NCBI RefSeq assembly: GCF_002208135.1
Contig: NZ_CP021646.1
Location: forward strand, 2,234,001-2,298,000
Source: Pseudoalteromonas piscicida
GTDB taxonomy: Bacteria > Pseudomonadota > Gammaproteobacteria > Enterobacterales > Alteromonadaceae
Reading direction: 5' to 3'
Length of the DNA stretch: 64,000 nt
Shown here: piece by piece, positions 8,196 through 17,971 of the stretch
How positions within the stretch are numbered: position 1 is the first letter of the stretch
How the letters are laid out: each line of letters opens with the position of its first letter
Notes under the pieces: generated by a model
Database searches by the model: none
The model's input: the letters and a program-made list of their open reading frames with translations, nothing else
Told to the model about the DNA's origin: nothing
Made by a program: the position numbers and the translations under genes

Positions 8196-10029
8196 ATATC
8201 ACCTCTTGTTCAAAATGCTTCCATAGTGACAAAAATTGCTCTGGGATTTGAACTTCTGTTTGCTCTAATCTCTCAAGTAAAGCTTGAATTCTATTGAGTG
8301 CTGACGGGTTGCGAGCTGCGGCTAACATTAACTGTTCATATATCGGTGCACTTTCAAATAGGCTCGCACCGCTACCGTCACTTAATCCAGCTGCTCTTGT
8401 TGTAATATCAAGCCACTCTTCTTTAGTGCTATAAGGATTTAATAATAGCCGGACGTAGTTCAGTAATTTATCTTCATTATCTAGCAACTCAGACAAAACC
8501 CTTTTATCGCGAGTATCGCCACCCTCAATATGAAGGTTTGCTTGTATAATTAGGCTCTTTTGCTGTGAGTCACTTTCACATTTAGACGTCAAACACACAG
8601 GTATCAACGCGCTAATAGCGCTCAACTCAACACCCGACCAATAAAGCTCAGATGATATAGACTTATTTGCACCAGCAATACCTAACTGGCCTATCTCAAT
8701 ATCACAAAGGGCTAAAATGTGAGTCAAAGACTCATCGTCGATATTATGAGACAGAGTTAACTCATACAGTTCGGTTTTATCATTGTATCGAGCCTCCAAT
8801 TGCCAATCCGCATTAATAATAGGAAAAGATACCTTTCTGAAGTCAAAATCTTTCGATTCCGCTTCATTTTGTAGGGTTGAAAACTCATGCGGCACGATCA
8901 AGCCTTCGCCTTCTTTATCACTTAGCCATGTCTCTAAAATACGTTGTGGGCCGATTTGAGCTGTGTTGCCCGTAAACCTCAGCATGAATTCTTCATTTCT
9001 AGGTGGTTTTTTCTCTGTACCAAGTGCGGCGGTTGTGGCATTTGCCGACCCTAAATGCCAATGGCTTGTGCCACCGCGTTGAGTGATCATAAGCTTGGCA
9101 TGAAGATCATGGGATTCTTCCGGTAATCCAGCTCGTTCTGCACCATCAACAATGGCGTCATTTATTGAGTAACACTGCCAAGATTTTAATTTTTCTTGCC
9201 CAATTTCGTTTAGCTCAGTAGCGCGACTGACTAACATTCTTTTAGTGTCAGGTGCTTTAGTCTCCAACCAATCAAGTGCTTTCACTTGTCCTGCTGAATC
9301 TTTTATAAAAGGTGAAACAACCAGTATTGAGTCATTGCTATTGTGTAAATCAAGTGGTTTATTAAACTTGCCACCACCTGGTAATAACAATGGATTACGC
9401 CCATAACTTATCGACCAGCTAATTTTAGGAAGCTCTTTTTTGAAGGTCTTTTTTAGTTCAGCGTCATTCTGTTCATTAAGCAGGTTGAGGAAAAAATCAG
9501 CCCAGCTTTTGGTGCCCAATTCCGTTACCTTAGTATTCGTTAATTTCCCATCAAGCGAAGCTGCTAAATCCCAACTTCTGTCAAAGGTAAGGTTGCGAGA
9601 TAAAACAATAAGTCGATAAATTACATTAGCTCTCTTTTTTCCACCTGATTCTTTATAGCGAATTAACCATACTTTAGGATGAAAGGAAGCGTGCTCTCCA
9701 CCACTTGGCACTACCGCCCTTAAACACGGCTCCAATAGTGTGAACAACTTGTTGTACTGCGTTGGAACTTTAATATTACCCTTTTGATAAAAAACACGAA
9801 GTCGTCCTTTTAATTGCCCAAATGCTTCTAATAACGCTAGTTTCTCACCTCGGAGATCGCCCTCAAGTGTTTCATTAAAACAAAGTGCGATAGGGGCAGC
9901 TAATAATGTGTCTAAATCTAGTGAATATGTTGTCGCAATAGCGGCATCAAACTCATATTGCACACCATCAATAAAGGGAGGTGTTAACTGCTCACCATAG
10001 TCAACGCGGTTTTCATCTGCTTTTAGCAT
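8188..10029 (-). CDS. Phospholipase D-fold (HKD) nuclease-like protein of a defence cassette
   Basis: The 613-residue protein has two HxK elements typical of the PLD superfamily. One is HPK at about 117-119 (ASFHPKVWLI); the other is HAK at about 310-312, followed by GSANATTAA (about 327-335), which gives the canonical HxK-x(n)-GS-N. The first element is flanked by VLSRNLT, a common PLD feature. In defence loci such proteins are usually nucleases. The C-terminal 250 residues are not recognised. The ATG overlaps the end of the DUF6361 gene by 17 bases, and its own end overlaps the helicase start. Nuclease rather than lipase activity is inferred from context. Confidence 0.8.
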   Translation of the reverse strand: MLKADENRVDYGEQLTPPFIDGVQYEFDAAIATTYSLDLDTLLAAPIALCFNETLEGDLRGEKLALLEAFGQLKGRLRVFYQKGNIKVPTQYNKLFTLLEPCLRAVVPSGGEHASFHPKVWLIRYKESGGKKRANVIYRLIVLSRNLTFDRSWDLAASLDGKLTNTKVTELGTKSWADFFLNLLNEQNDAELKKTFKKELPKISWSISYGRNPLLLPGGGKFNKPLDLHNSNDSILVVSPFIKDSAGQVKALDWLETKAPDTKRMLVSRATELNEIGQEKLKSWQCYSINDAIVDGAERAGLPEESHDLHAKLMITQRGGTSHWHLGSANATTAALGTEKKPPRNEEFMLRFTGNTAQIGPQRILETWLSDKEGEGLIVPHEFSTLQNEAESKDFDFRKVSFPIINADWQLEARYNDKTELYELTLSHNIDDESLTHILALCDIEIGQLGIAGANKSISSELYWSGVELSAISALIPVCLTSKCESDSQQKSLIIQANLHIEGGDTRDKRVLSELLDNEDKLLNYVRLLLNPYSTKEEWLDITTRAAGLSDGSGASLFESAPIYEQLMLAAARNPSALNRIQALLERLEQTEVQIPEQFLSLWKHFEQEVIYE

Positions 10030-11251
10030 TTTCTAATCCTTGTTGTATATCGGCTAAAATTGGTCGCGCTGCGCTCCATCTGTAATCCAATCGCTGAATT
10101 CCAACCCAAGCTTGATGAGTAAGCTTTTTGTATAATAACGAGCGTTTCTTTTTGTTATTTTTAGCCTGGCTTTCAACCAAAGTAGCTATTTCTTTGAGAG
10201 AAGCGCCTGTTTGCACTTGCTTGATGAATTCTTGAATAAAAGTCTTTGTTTTAGGCTTGATTGCTTTAATTTCAGCAATATCTAACCAGTTATCTACACT
10301 GTCTTTATGTAAGGATTTTTTAGCTATTTCAGCCCAATTATTATAATCACTTTCGTACTCAGCTACTTTTTCATCAAACCCGTTGTTTTTAGCCAGCACA
10401 ATATTATATCGAAGGTGTGCACCTTCCATTGCTAAGCTGAAAGCTTCAGCGGCATCAAGCCTTGATTTGCATATAGCAGAAACCTTATCCTGCTTTTTTA
10501 AAAAAGCTTGAAGCTGGGTAAACCCACTTACAAATTTATCATTTAAATTCAAGGCTTCATCCGTTAAGCCATGTAAGTAAAGTTGCCCAAGCACACTGTG
10601 CTCTAAATTTTTAGCATTCTTAATTTTATTAACTAAAAACTTAGCTTCATCAGCACTTAAATTTAATGTGAGGTCTTCTTGCCAGTTAGCTAAGTGGCCT
10701 TTGGGTAAATGAACTATCTGCTTGGTGTTAAGGCTGCTGGTATCATCTTCACCAAACTCGCTTATCGCTGAATCTGGTTTAGTTTTAACAGTGCCATAGT
10801 GCCTGCAGAATTCGGCTAAAGAACTTTGTGTGTCGATAATGCCAAGTTGCCTCAACCCATTCCAGTAAACAGAAGACGGCCTTCTGGCAACGCCTCCCTT
10901 ATCGATTTGGGTGCGGCCAATAATGCCTGTTTCGTCATCGCCATGAACTTCAGTCAACCGCTTTGCTACGTTGTTTTCTGCGTCTTTCAAATAAGACTCT
11001 ATAGGAGGCGCTTTCCGTTTATTGGCGGAGCACTGCTCATAATAATCGCGTAAAATACGTGGAACCGTAATAAAATACTTGGCACGGGTTTGAATGGTAG
11101 AAATACCAGGAAATAGCAAGTCAGCAAAAGCGTCTCTAATTTGTCCTATACCTAATTCATCTAAGGTTCCAGGCTCTCGCATCATCGCCATCACGTGCCT
11201 GACCCTTTCCCTGTCTTCTGAGGAAAAATCAACCCATCCTAAATCACTCAC
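10013..11251 (-). CDS. DUF6361 family protein of a defence cassette
   Basis: The 412-residue protein opens with a GTG in the overlap TAGTG with the upstream 39-codon ORF. The N terminus (LGWVDFSSEDRERV, then DELGIGQIRDAFADLLFPG and STIQTRAKYFITVPRI) matches what I recall of the DUF6361 family, which is often found beside PLD-domain and helicase genes. No catalytic motif is apparent. Basic and hydrophobic residues are spread through the middle, and the C-terminal region is Lys-rich and helical. A DNA-binding or sensor role for the cassette is possible but is inference only. The family name is from memory and should be verified. Confidence 0.7.
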   Translation of the reverse strand: MSDLGWVDFSSEDRERVRHVMAMMREPGTLDELGIGQIRDAFADLLFPGISTIQTRAKYFITVPRILRDYYEQCSANKRKAPPIESYLKDAENNVAKRLTEVHGDDETGIIGRTQIDKGGVARRPSSVYWNGLRQLGIIDTQSSLAEFCRHYGTVKTKPDSAISEFGEDDTSSLNTKQIVHLPKGHLANWQEDLTLNLSADEAKFLVNKIKNAKNLEHSVLGQLYLHGLTDEALNLNDKFVSGFTQLQAFLKKQDKVSAICKSRLDAAEAFSLAMEGAHLRYNIVLAKNNGFDEKVAEYESDYNNWAEIAKKSLHKDSVDNWLDIAEIKAIKPKTKTFIQEFIKQVQTGASLKEIATLVESQAKNNKKKRSLLYKKLTHQAWVGIQRLDYRWSAARPILADIQQGLENAKSR

Positions 11252-11370
11252 TATTTATCCTTATTTTTGTTTTGTTGTGTTTTCTTCCATGCTTGAGCAA
11301 TAACCACTTCATCAGTTAAATAATCCAAGGAAGGTTTTAGTGCACGATATTTTTCGTTAATAAGTTTCAT
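11251..11370 (-). CDS. 39-residue ORF between hsdS and the DUF6361 gene
   Basis: It has a ribosome site AAGGA seven bases before ATG 11370. The frame ends with a TAG that overlaps the GTG of the next gene by one base, so the two are translationally coupled. The product starts MKLINEKYRALKPSLDYLTD and ends in a very Lys/Asn-rich tail. The first 30 residues remind me of the N terminus of longer proteins from defence loci (an EVVIAQAWKKT-type segment), so it may be a truncated remnant kept as a leader peptide. That similarity is uncertain. Confidence 0.5.
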   Translation of the reverse strand: MKLINEKYRALKPSLDYLTDEVVIAQAWKKTQQNKNKDK

Positions 11371-11393
11371 TTAACGTCCTTGTTACTATTCGG

Positions 11394-13148
11394 CTAGTTT
11401 ACTAATGAAGATGATATTGAATCTGCAAGGTTCTTTTGGATGAGTTTCGCTTTATCAATTTTAGTTTTCAACTCTTCACAAGCTAAGAATAAATCTTCAA
11501 CCTTACTTATAATTCTTCTTTGCTCATTAAGTGGTGGAATTGGAAAGATTAATGCCTTAAGTATTTTTTGATTAAGAAACAATCTAGTAGTGCCTGCGCA
11601 CATATCTTTAATTTTGTTCAATACCATCTCACTCCCCTTGAAAGTAAAACAAAAAAATTCAGGGTCAATAAGCTCTTTTAAAAGTGTTACACGTAGCAAA
11701 TTGGTTGAAATTAGTCCGTCTTCCGTTTCATCTGGTATTACACACACCTCATCGATTGTTCCTGAACGGGAAATTATTAAGTCGCCACGAGTAGCATTAA
11801 AAGAACTAAGCTCTTCGGCTTTTTTACTATCTACAAAAATCTTATTAACACCAGTAAATTTTCCATTTTTTATAGTTTCTATCCCCCAAACAGGTATCCC
11901 ACTTAATTTGTGCTCACTTTTTTTCAGCGCTGAACCAAACGGCCCAGTTATCATACCTTTGCGAGTGTGATCTAGGAGTTGTTCTATGTTACAAAAAGAC
12001 CAACCTGATGGAAGCTCAAAAGGCTCGTTTTTAGTATCGCTCTTAGGTAACACCTTTTTACTATTAAAGAACTGCTCATTATTTTTTGACATTCTTGCTA
12101 GTAAAGTTGAAGCAGGTTCGTCATTAGGGTCTTGTTTTACTAATTTACCCATCACGGCGAGTTGCAGGATGGTTTGTTTTAGTTGGTCGATGCTGTCTTC
12201 GGTAGTGAATAAGGTGTCGAAGTGTTCGCTGATGCGCTGCCAGCTTTCGTTTAGCTCATCAGCGTCTTTGGCGTTGGTAAGCGTTGCTAATAATGTTTCA
12301 ACGAGTATTTTATGCGCTTCAATATTTGATTCAGTCTGAGATTCAAGTTGATCGCAAAGAGCCATTAATTTTTCTACTTGGTTTACGATTCTTGACTGCT
12401 CTTGCGGCACACAAAAAGGTATGACAGCTAATCTAGCCTTATCTGTGCCCATTCTAGGAAGGTTCATCCCATGCGTTGATTCATTAGCATATAAAATAAA
12501 CTGGGGAGATTTCATAACCAATCTAAGAAAAGATGGAAGGATGTGTTTATATCCACGAAGGGGGATCATTTCAGTTGTACAAACGCCAGGCTCATCCGTA
12601 ACTATAACTTTGTCTAAATAAGGTCGGAGCTTACCATAAACTACATCCCCAGACTCAAATACACTCTTAGAGCTTTTAAACTTTCTTTCTGAAAATCTAA
12701 CTTTTTTAATAAGTTTAGAGGTTACTTTTTCAACGTCTTCAAGTTCAAGAACCCATGTGTTTTCATTTACATCGTTAGCTTCAACTTTTAATGAAAGTCC
12801 GTAACTTGTTACATCACCGAGTCTTACCCATGCCCAGCTTTTAGGAATAGAATATGGATACTCTTCATTTGCTATTTGAGGTAACGACTTTTGTTTTTTG
12901 ATTCTTTTTTCTTTAATTAGCCTAGATTTCTCTTCTTGAATCTCATTTATAAGCTCGCTGATAGGTACAGTATCAGGTTCTTGCTGTATGAGCTTTCCTC
13001 GCAGAGCTAGCTCAATTATCAGCTCTCTAAGTTTTTTGATCCCATAAAGCTCAAGCTTGTTTGAGCTACCTCTGCCAGAAGCTGATTTGGTCTTAATTGC
13101 CGATGTCCAAACATCGAGATTTTCGGTAATAACGCTTTCTACAGACAT
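11394..13148 (-). CDS. hsdS: Type I restriction-modification specificity subunit HsdS
   Basis: The 584-residue protein has two target recognition domains separated by helical spacers, the standard HsdS build. The first is introduced by YPYSIPKSWAWVRLGDV and ends in CVPQEQSRIVNQVEKLMALCDQLE. The second starts at FELPSGWSFCNIEQLL and ends in PIPPLNEQRRIISKVEDLF. Both terminal spacers have the conserved PxxEQxRI motif. HsdS sets the bipartite DNA sequence recognised by the complex. Its ATG overlaps the hsdM stop (TAATG). It is somewhat longer than average because of an N-terminal extension of about 90 residues rich in charged helices. Confidence 0.93.
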   Translation of the reverse strand: MSVESVITENLDVWTSAIKTKSASGRGSSNKLELYGIKKLRELIIELALRGKLIQQEPDTVPISELINEIQEEKSRLIKEKRIKKQKSLPQIANEEYPYSIPKSWAWVRLGDVTSYGLSLKVEANDVNENTWVLELEDVEKVTSKLIKKVRFSERKFKSSKSVFESGDVVYGKLRPYLDKVIVTDEPGVCTTEMIPLRGYKHILPSFLRLVMKSPQFILYANESTHGMNLPRMGTDKARLAVIPFCVPQEQSRIVNQVEKLMALCDQLESQTESNIEAHKILVETLLATLTNAKDADELNESWQRISEHFDTLFTTEDSIDQLKQTILQLAVMGKLVKQDPNDEPASTLLARMSKNNEQFFNSKKVLPKSDTKNEPFELPSGWSFCNIEQLLDHTRKGMITGPFGSALKKSEHKLSGIPVWGIETIKNGKFTGVNKIFVDSKKAEELSSFNATRGDLIISRSGTIDEVCVIPDETEDGLISTNLLRVTLLKELIDPEFFCFTFKGSEMVLNKIKDMCAGTTRLFLNQKILKALIFPIPPLNEQRRIISKVEDLFLACEELKTKIDKAKLIQKNLADSISSSLVN

Positions 13149-14848
13149 TAAGCTTTACCCTCATCATTTGTTGAAAGAACATTTGCTAGAATGCCTTTTA
13201 ATTGGTCACGTAGTTGCTGAATATCTTTTTGCTGTGTTTGATATTGCTCAAGCAGTTCATCTGGATCGTGGCTCACTTGTTCACCAACATGTGGGTTTTT
13301 AATGTCAAAATTAAAAATGGCATTAAAAATAGCATCACCTTGGGCTTGCTCGGCATTGGTACGTTTTAAAAGCTCTTCACGTTGAGCTTTTAGCGAATCT
13401 ACTTTTTCTTTTAGTAGTTTCTTGGCTTTTTCGTCTATGCCAGTATCAGGTGACTTAAGCGAATCAATTTCGGCTTTAACCTTTTCAGCTTCTGCCTTGG
13501 TATTTTCTGCTTTGTCCCAATGAGGTTTGGCATCTGCTTCCGCTGCTTTACGTTTGGCGACAAAATCGACTTTCCAAGCTTGTTCATTTTCAACACGACT
13601 GGCAAAACCATCACTTTCTTCACCCCACCACTGAATTTCTGTTTCAAATTCTTCAAACTTCATTGGCTTGGTTTTAGAGTAGTTTTTAACGCCTTCTGGG
13701 TATGGGTGCTCGTAGAACCATATATCTTTTGTTGGCTGGCCTTTAGTGAAAAATAGGATGTTGGTTTTAATACCTGTATACGGGTTAAATACGCCGTTAG
13801 GTAACCTTAAAATAGTGTGAAGATTACATTCTTCCGTTAATAGCTTTTTGATTTTGGTTTTAACACCCTCACCAAATAATGTGCCATCGGGTAATACTAC
13901 TGCTGCTCGGCCACCATCTTTTAACACTTCTACAATGAGCTGTAAGAATAAGTCTGCCGTTTCACGGGTTTGCATTTCCGCAGGGAAGTTCTTTTCAATA
14001 CCGTCTTCTTCAGTACCACCAAATGGTGGATTGGTGACGATAACATCGAAATCACTGTCCCAGCTTGAAAGTGGTTTGTTTAAGGTATTGCCATGCTTAA
14101 CTTGCACAGGTACTTCGATTCCGTGCAGCATCATGTTGGTTGTGGCTAATAAATGCGGCAGTTGTTTCTTTTCGACACCATGAATTTGGCTTTGCAGCGT
14201 TTTATGATCAGCACCTGTTTTCACATAGTTATTTTTTACGTGATCCACCGAGCAAGCAAGGAAACCACCCGTACCACAAGCTGGGTCGAATACTTGCTCG
14301 CCTAACTTAGGATCAATACGATTTACCATAAAGCGTGTTACCGCACGCGGGGTATAGAATTCCCCTGCATTACCTGCGCTTTGTAAATCTCGTAATATTT
14401 GCTCGTAGATATCACCGAATAAATGACGTTCTTTAGAGTCGGTAAAGTCTACTTCATTGAGTTTATTGATGACTTGGCGCAATAACGTACCGTTTTTCAT
14501 GTAGTTAAATGCGTCCGAGAATGCTTCTCTAACAACGAAACCACGTGGATTTTTATCAATTGGTGCTGTTAAGTTTTTTAACGTTGGGAATAAATCGTCA
14601 TTAATAAATTCAAGTAATTCGTCACCTGTAATGCCTTCAGAGTCAGCCGCCCAGTTACGCCATAGGTATTGCTCTGGAATTGGCTCGCGATAGTCATCTA
14701 ATTCAAATTCAAGCTCTTCTTCTTGTGCGTCGAAAATCTTTAAGAAAAGTAGCCAAGATAATTGGCCTAAACGTTGTGCATCACCATCAACACCCGCATC
14801 TTTGCGCATGATGTCTTGAATCGATTTTATAACTGTACTAATTGACAT
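13148..14848 (-). CDS. hsdM: Type I restriction-modification methyltransferase subunit HsdM
   Basis: This is a 566-residue N6-adenine methyltransferase. The SAM-binding motif DPACGTGGF is at about 188-196 and the catalytic NPPF at about 273-276. It has the N-terminal HsdM helical domain (LFLKIFDAQEEE), the FYTPRAVTRFMV segment before motif I, and a long coiled-coil region (about 430-520) ahead of the C terminus. It modifies the host's sites and forms the M2S core with HsdS. It lies 82 bases downstream of hsdR and is coupled to hsdS by a one-base overlap. Confidence 0.95.
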   Translation of the reverse strand: MSISTVIKSIQDIMRKDAGVDGDAQRLGQLSWLLFLKIFDAQEEELEFELDDYREPIPEQYLWRNWAADSEGITGDELLEFINDDLFPTLKNLTAPIDKNPRGFVVREAFSDAFNYMKNGTLLRQVINKLNEVDFTDSKERHLFGDIYEQILRDLQSAGNAGEFYTPRAVTRFMVNRIDPKLGEQVFDPACGTGGFLACSVDHVKNNYVKTGADHKTLQSQIHGVEKKQLPHLLATTNMMLHGIEVPVQVKHGNTLNKPLSSWDSDFDVIVTNPPFGGTEEDGIEKNFPAEMQTRETADLFLQLIVEVLKDGGRAAVVLPDGTLFGEGVKTKIKKLLTEECNLHTILRLPNGVFNPYTGIKTNILFFTKGQPTKDIWFYEHPYPEGVKNYSKTKPMKFEEFETEIQWWGEESDGFASRVENEQAWKVDFVAKRKAAEADAKPHWDKAENTKAEAEKVKAEIDSLKSPDTGIDEKAKKLLKEKVDSLKAQREELLKRTNAEQAQGDAIFNAIFNFDIKNPHVGEQVSHDPDELLEQYQTQQKDIQQLRDQLKGILANVLSTNDEGKA

Positions 14849-14930
14849 TAAATTGTGTTCTCTAATTTTGTGTTGCTAGCTAACTGAATACCTTTTAAGC
14901 CTTTGTAAGGCAACACTTTAATATTTAGTG

Positions 14931-17384
14931 TTAAGCTTGTTTTTCAGGTATAGCTTCGTAAATTGCTTTTTCTAATTCGGTAATTGCCGCTTCATATTGC
15001 TTTGCTCCGCCGAAGCCTTTTTTGGCTAGTTCTAACGGGCGGCCAAGCTCCACCACTTTTCCTGTTTTAAGGGCATCTTTACTTTCTATGGCTGCAACGC
15101 CTTCATCACTGTACTTGTTTAACAGTTCGTTAAGGACGGTTTGGGCTAGGTCGCCATATTTGGTGAAGTAATTGCGCTTTTTAACATTGTTTGCGCGTTC
15201 TTTGCGCGTTAGAGGCGGTTGGTCGAAAACGACGTGGCAGATCATATCAAATGGGTCTAATTCTTTCCCCACTTCTTGCTCTAAAACTTCCCAAATAATG
15301 CCTTCAGCTGCAAGTTCGTCGATAATAGCTTGTTTGCGCTCGGCTTCATCCCAGCGTTTTACAAACTCATCAAGGGAACTAAAGGTTTTAGTGAGAGTTT
15401 TACGTGTGTAATCTTTAAAAGATTCTGTAACGAGCTTGCCGTCTTCATCATAATATTGAACACGTTCACCCAGTTTTTTAACCGAAACGCCATTGACGTG
15501 ATATTTATTGACCTTTTGTTCTTCTTCGCCCCAATCATCACCGTCGATTTCACCTGATGGATAATCGGTTTCAACGTCATCTGAAGATGGATCATAATCG
15601 GCATCTGATTCTCCAATTCCGTTGAGTTCATCACCAATGGTTAGTTCTGTATCTTCAATCACATCATCAAAGTCTGATTCGGGATCGTTAATATCATCAG
15701 CTTTTGTTGTTATTACTTTTTCTGGAATACCGTCGAATCGTGCGTCGGCAAATAGTTCAGTGGCTTTCTTAAAATCTAAGATGGTAAACCAGAGCTTGCC
15801 AAATCGATCATCTATGCGAGTGCCGCGCCCAATGATCTGTTTGAACTTAGTCATAGACTGAATGTTTTGATCAAGTACAACTAGCTTACAGGTTTTAGCA
15901 TCAACACCTGTTGTCATTAATTCAGAGGTAGTAGCAATAACAGGGTAAGGCTTTTTAGGGTTAATAAAGTTGTCTAGCTGTGCTTTACCAATTGCGTCAT
16001 CGCCTGTGATTTTCATCACATACTTATCGTTTTTAGCCACTTGCTCTGGATTACAGTTCACAAGTGCTCGGCGCATTCGCTCGGCGTGATCTATGTCGTT
16101 ACAAAACACGATGGTTTTAGACATAGGATCAGTTCGTTTGAGGTAATTGGTGATGGTTTCTGCCACTAACTGCGTGCGCTCATCTATTATCATTGTACGG
16201 TCAAAATCTTTTTGGTTATAGATACGGTCTTCAATTACATGGCCGTTTTTATCGACCATACCCTTAGTTGGTCGCCAACCTTGTAGATCGACATCTATAT
16301 CAACACGAACCACTTTATATGGCGCTAAAAACCCATCTTCAATACCTTGTTTTAATGAATATTGATAAACAGGCTCGCCAAAGTAATCGATGTTAGATAC
16401 TTCGTCAGTCTCTTTTGGTGTTGCCGTAAGACCAACTTGGGTCGCTGAGTTGAAGTATTCGAGTATTTCTCGCCAGGCGCTATCTTCTGATGCACTACCT
16501 CTGTGGCATTCGTCGATGATGATGAGGTCAAAGAAATTTGGGTCAACTTGCTTGTATGCTTTTTGGCTTTCTTCAGGGCCTGTTAGTGCTTGGTATAGTG
16601 CTAAATGAACTTCGTATGCAGGGTCTACTTTTCTGCCTGTGATTTTAGTCATCGCTTGACCAAAAGGCTGAAAGTCATTGATACGAGTTTGATCAACTAA
16701 TACATTTCTATCAGCTAAAAACAAAATTCGTTTTTTGGCTTTTGCTTTCCATAAACGCCAGATAATTTGAAAAGCCGTATAGGTTTTACCCGTGCCTGTT
16801 GCCATGACCAATAAAATACGGTCTTGGCCTGATGATACAGCTTCAACTGTTTTGTTTATCGCTTGTAGCTGATAGTAACGCAGAGATTTTCCTGAGCCAT
16901 CATCATAATAGTCTTGAGTGATAAGTGGAAGCTGCTCCTCTGTGTATCCTTTGTAAACACAATATTTCTCCCAAAGCTCTGCTGGAGAAGGAAACTCATC
17001 TAAGGTAATTTCTGTTTCTAGCCGTGTCAAATTAGTTTTATCATGAAATATAAACCCATCACCATTACTAGCAAAAACAAAGGGAACATCTAGTAAATTA
17101 GCGTAATCTAAACCCTGCTGCATCCCCTTACCAATCTCATGTTTATTAGCTTTAGCTTCAATAACAGCTAACGGCATACTAGGTTTATGGTAAAGAACAA
17201 TATCTGCTGACTTAACAGATTTTCGACCAGCTACAGTGCCGCGTACAACCACTTTGCCATCTCGAAGCTTCACTTCTTGACGTATTTGCGTCATATCATT
17301 CCAACCAGCTTCTTTGATAGCAGGCATAATGTACTTGGTGATGATATCGGTTTCGCTGAGTGACTTTTTGTTCATTGGGTTCAT
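14931..17384 (-). CDS. hsdR: Type I restriction endonuclease subunit HsdR
   Basis: This 817-residue ATP-dependent restriction subunit starts with a PD-(D/E)xK nuclease domain (Asp 61 in ADIVLY; Glu 77 and Lys 79 in AVIEAKANK). The SF2 motor follows with Walker [10 protein letters not shown] (Lys 200), IIIDECH (Asp 291), LTATPKE (about 320) and late motif [10 protein letters not shown]. An acidic stretch around 600-650 ([16 protein letters not shown] region) precedes the C-terminal helical domain that docks on HsdM. It is the first gene of the seven-gene run, so the promoter of the whole block should lie in 17385-17574. A second in-frame ATG three codons in is an equally possible start. Confidence 0.95.
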   Translation of the reverse strand: MNPMNKKSLSETDIITKYIMPAIKEAGWNDMTQIRQEVKLRDGKVVVRGTVAGRKSVKSADIVLYHKPSMPLAVIEAKANKHEIGKGMQQGLDYANLLDVPFVFASNGDGFIFHDKTNLTRLETEITLDEFPSPAELWEKYCVYKGYTEEQLPLITQDYYDDGSGKSLRYYQLQAINKTVEAVSSGQDRILLVMATGTGKTYTAFQIIWRLWKAKAKKRILFLADRNVLVDQTRINDFQPFGQAMTKITGRKVDPAYEVHLALYQALTGPEESQKAYKQVDPNFFDLIIIDECHRGSASEDSAWREILEYFNSATQVGLTATPKETDEVSNIDYFGEPVYQYSLKQGIEDGFLAPYKVVRVDIDVDLQGWRPTKGMVDKNGHVIEDRIYNQKDFDRTMIIDERTQLVAETITNYLKRTDPMSKTIVFCNDIDHAERMRRALVNCNPEQVAKNDKYVMKITGDDAIGKAQLDNFINPKKPYPVIATTSELMTTGVDAKTCKLVVLDQNIQSMTKFKQIIGRGTRIDDRFGKLWFTILDFKKATELFADARFDGIPEKVITTKADDINDPESDFDDVIEDTELTIGDELNGIGESDADYDPSSDDVETDYPSGEIDGDDWGEEEQKVNKYHVNGVSVKKLGERVQYYDEDGKLVTESFKDYTRKTLTKTFSSLDEFVKRWDEAERKQAIIDELAAEGIIWEVLEQEVGKELDPFDMICHVVFDQPPLTRKERANNVKKRNYFTKYGDLAQTVLNELLNKYSDEGVAAIESKDALKTGKVVELGRPLELAKKGFGGAKQYEAAITELEKAIYEAIPEKQA

Positions 17385-17574
17385 ACGTGTTTTTACTTCC
17401 TTTTTAAATCATGTGGGAATAAGTATTCTTTATCATGAAGTTAAGCATGAGCACATGTTTTAATGATCTTGCATCCAAGCACTAGTAGACGTCTAACAAC
17501 TACGTAAGTGCTTTCAAAAGCTAGCATTTTTGAGGTGATTTGTCAGCAACCTGACGTTAACAAAGGTAATTTTC
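17385..17574. other. AT-rich leader between hsdR and a decayed small gene
   Basis: The segment probably holds the promoter of the hsdR-to-helicase operon on the minus strand. GGAAG lies ten bases before the hsdR ATG, but I cannot place a convincing -35/-10 pair. Nothing else is seen. Confidence 0.35.
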
Positions 17575-17802
17575 ATTGGGTTATTTAGCTTCTTGTTTGG
17601 TTCTGACGACTCAGTTTCTAATAGTGAGCCAACTGTAAATGTAGATGGCTCACCAATGTGTTGCAGTGTTGATATCAATGGAAACCCATATGGAGTGACG
17701 TCCACAGACGATGGTATTGATCACAACTCGTGCTTTGATAATGATTTTTCTAGTTAGGATACCTTTGATGATTCAAGTTGTGGCGGGTTTGATGATTGGT
17801 AG
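17575..17802 (+). pseudogene. Decayed gene for a small Ser/Asp-rich protein
   Basis: An open frame reads GLFSFLFGSDDSVSNSEP, then a GNPYG motif, then an Asp/Ser-rich tail, with a ribosome site (AAAGG) at the right distance from an ATT where an ATG would be expected. After 60 codons a TAG (17755-17757) interrupts it, yet the same frame continues in the same Asp/Ser/Gly style for 14 codons (DTFDDSSCGGFDDW) to a second stop. The pattern fits a small accessory protein of the GLFxFLFG type that has lost its start codon and acquired a nonsense mutation. Use of ATT as a genuine start cannot be excluded. It lies inside the putative integrated element, opposite in direction to the restriction genes. 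Confidence 0.55.
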
Positions 17803-17930
17803 GTGAAGCATAATCATAATTTATTTTTTATTTGTAAGATGACTTCAGTAATGCTTGAGTTATGGGACACCTAATGTGCGTCTAAATATGTGTAACAATG
17901 ATGACAGATACAATTGAGTTTTTTAAACAA

Positions 17931-17958
17931 AAAAATAGCGCCTGAAGGCGCTATTTTT
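17931..17958. terminator. Perfect bidirectional terminator downstream of ybaB
   Basis: A 12 bp perfect stem (AAAAATAGCGCC/GGCGCTATTTTT) with a TGAA loop lies 14 bases after the ybaB stop. Read from ybaB it ends in a U run, so apt-dnaX-ybaB transcription stops here and does not reach recR or the restriction genes. Confidence 0.9.
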
Positions 17959-17971
17959 ATGGAATTCTAAA

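Noticed and set aside
4956..11251. Calling the three-gene cassette DISARM
   Set aside because: DISARM needs DrmA/DrmB with DUF1998 and its own methylase. Only a PLD gene and a helicase are shared in type, and the helicase lacks visible DUF1998 features.
17514..17705. Minus-strand open frame of 63 codons near the right end of the insert
   Set aside because: It is antisense to the decayed plus-strand gene, which has the more convincing composition and ribosome site.
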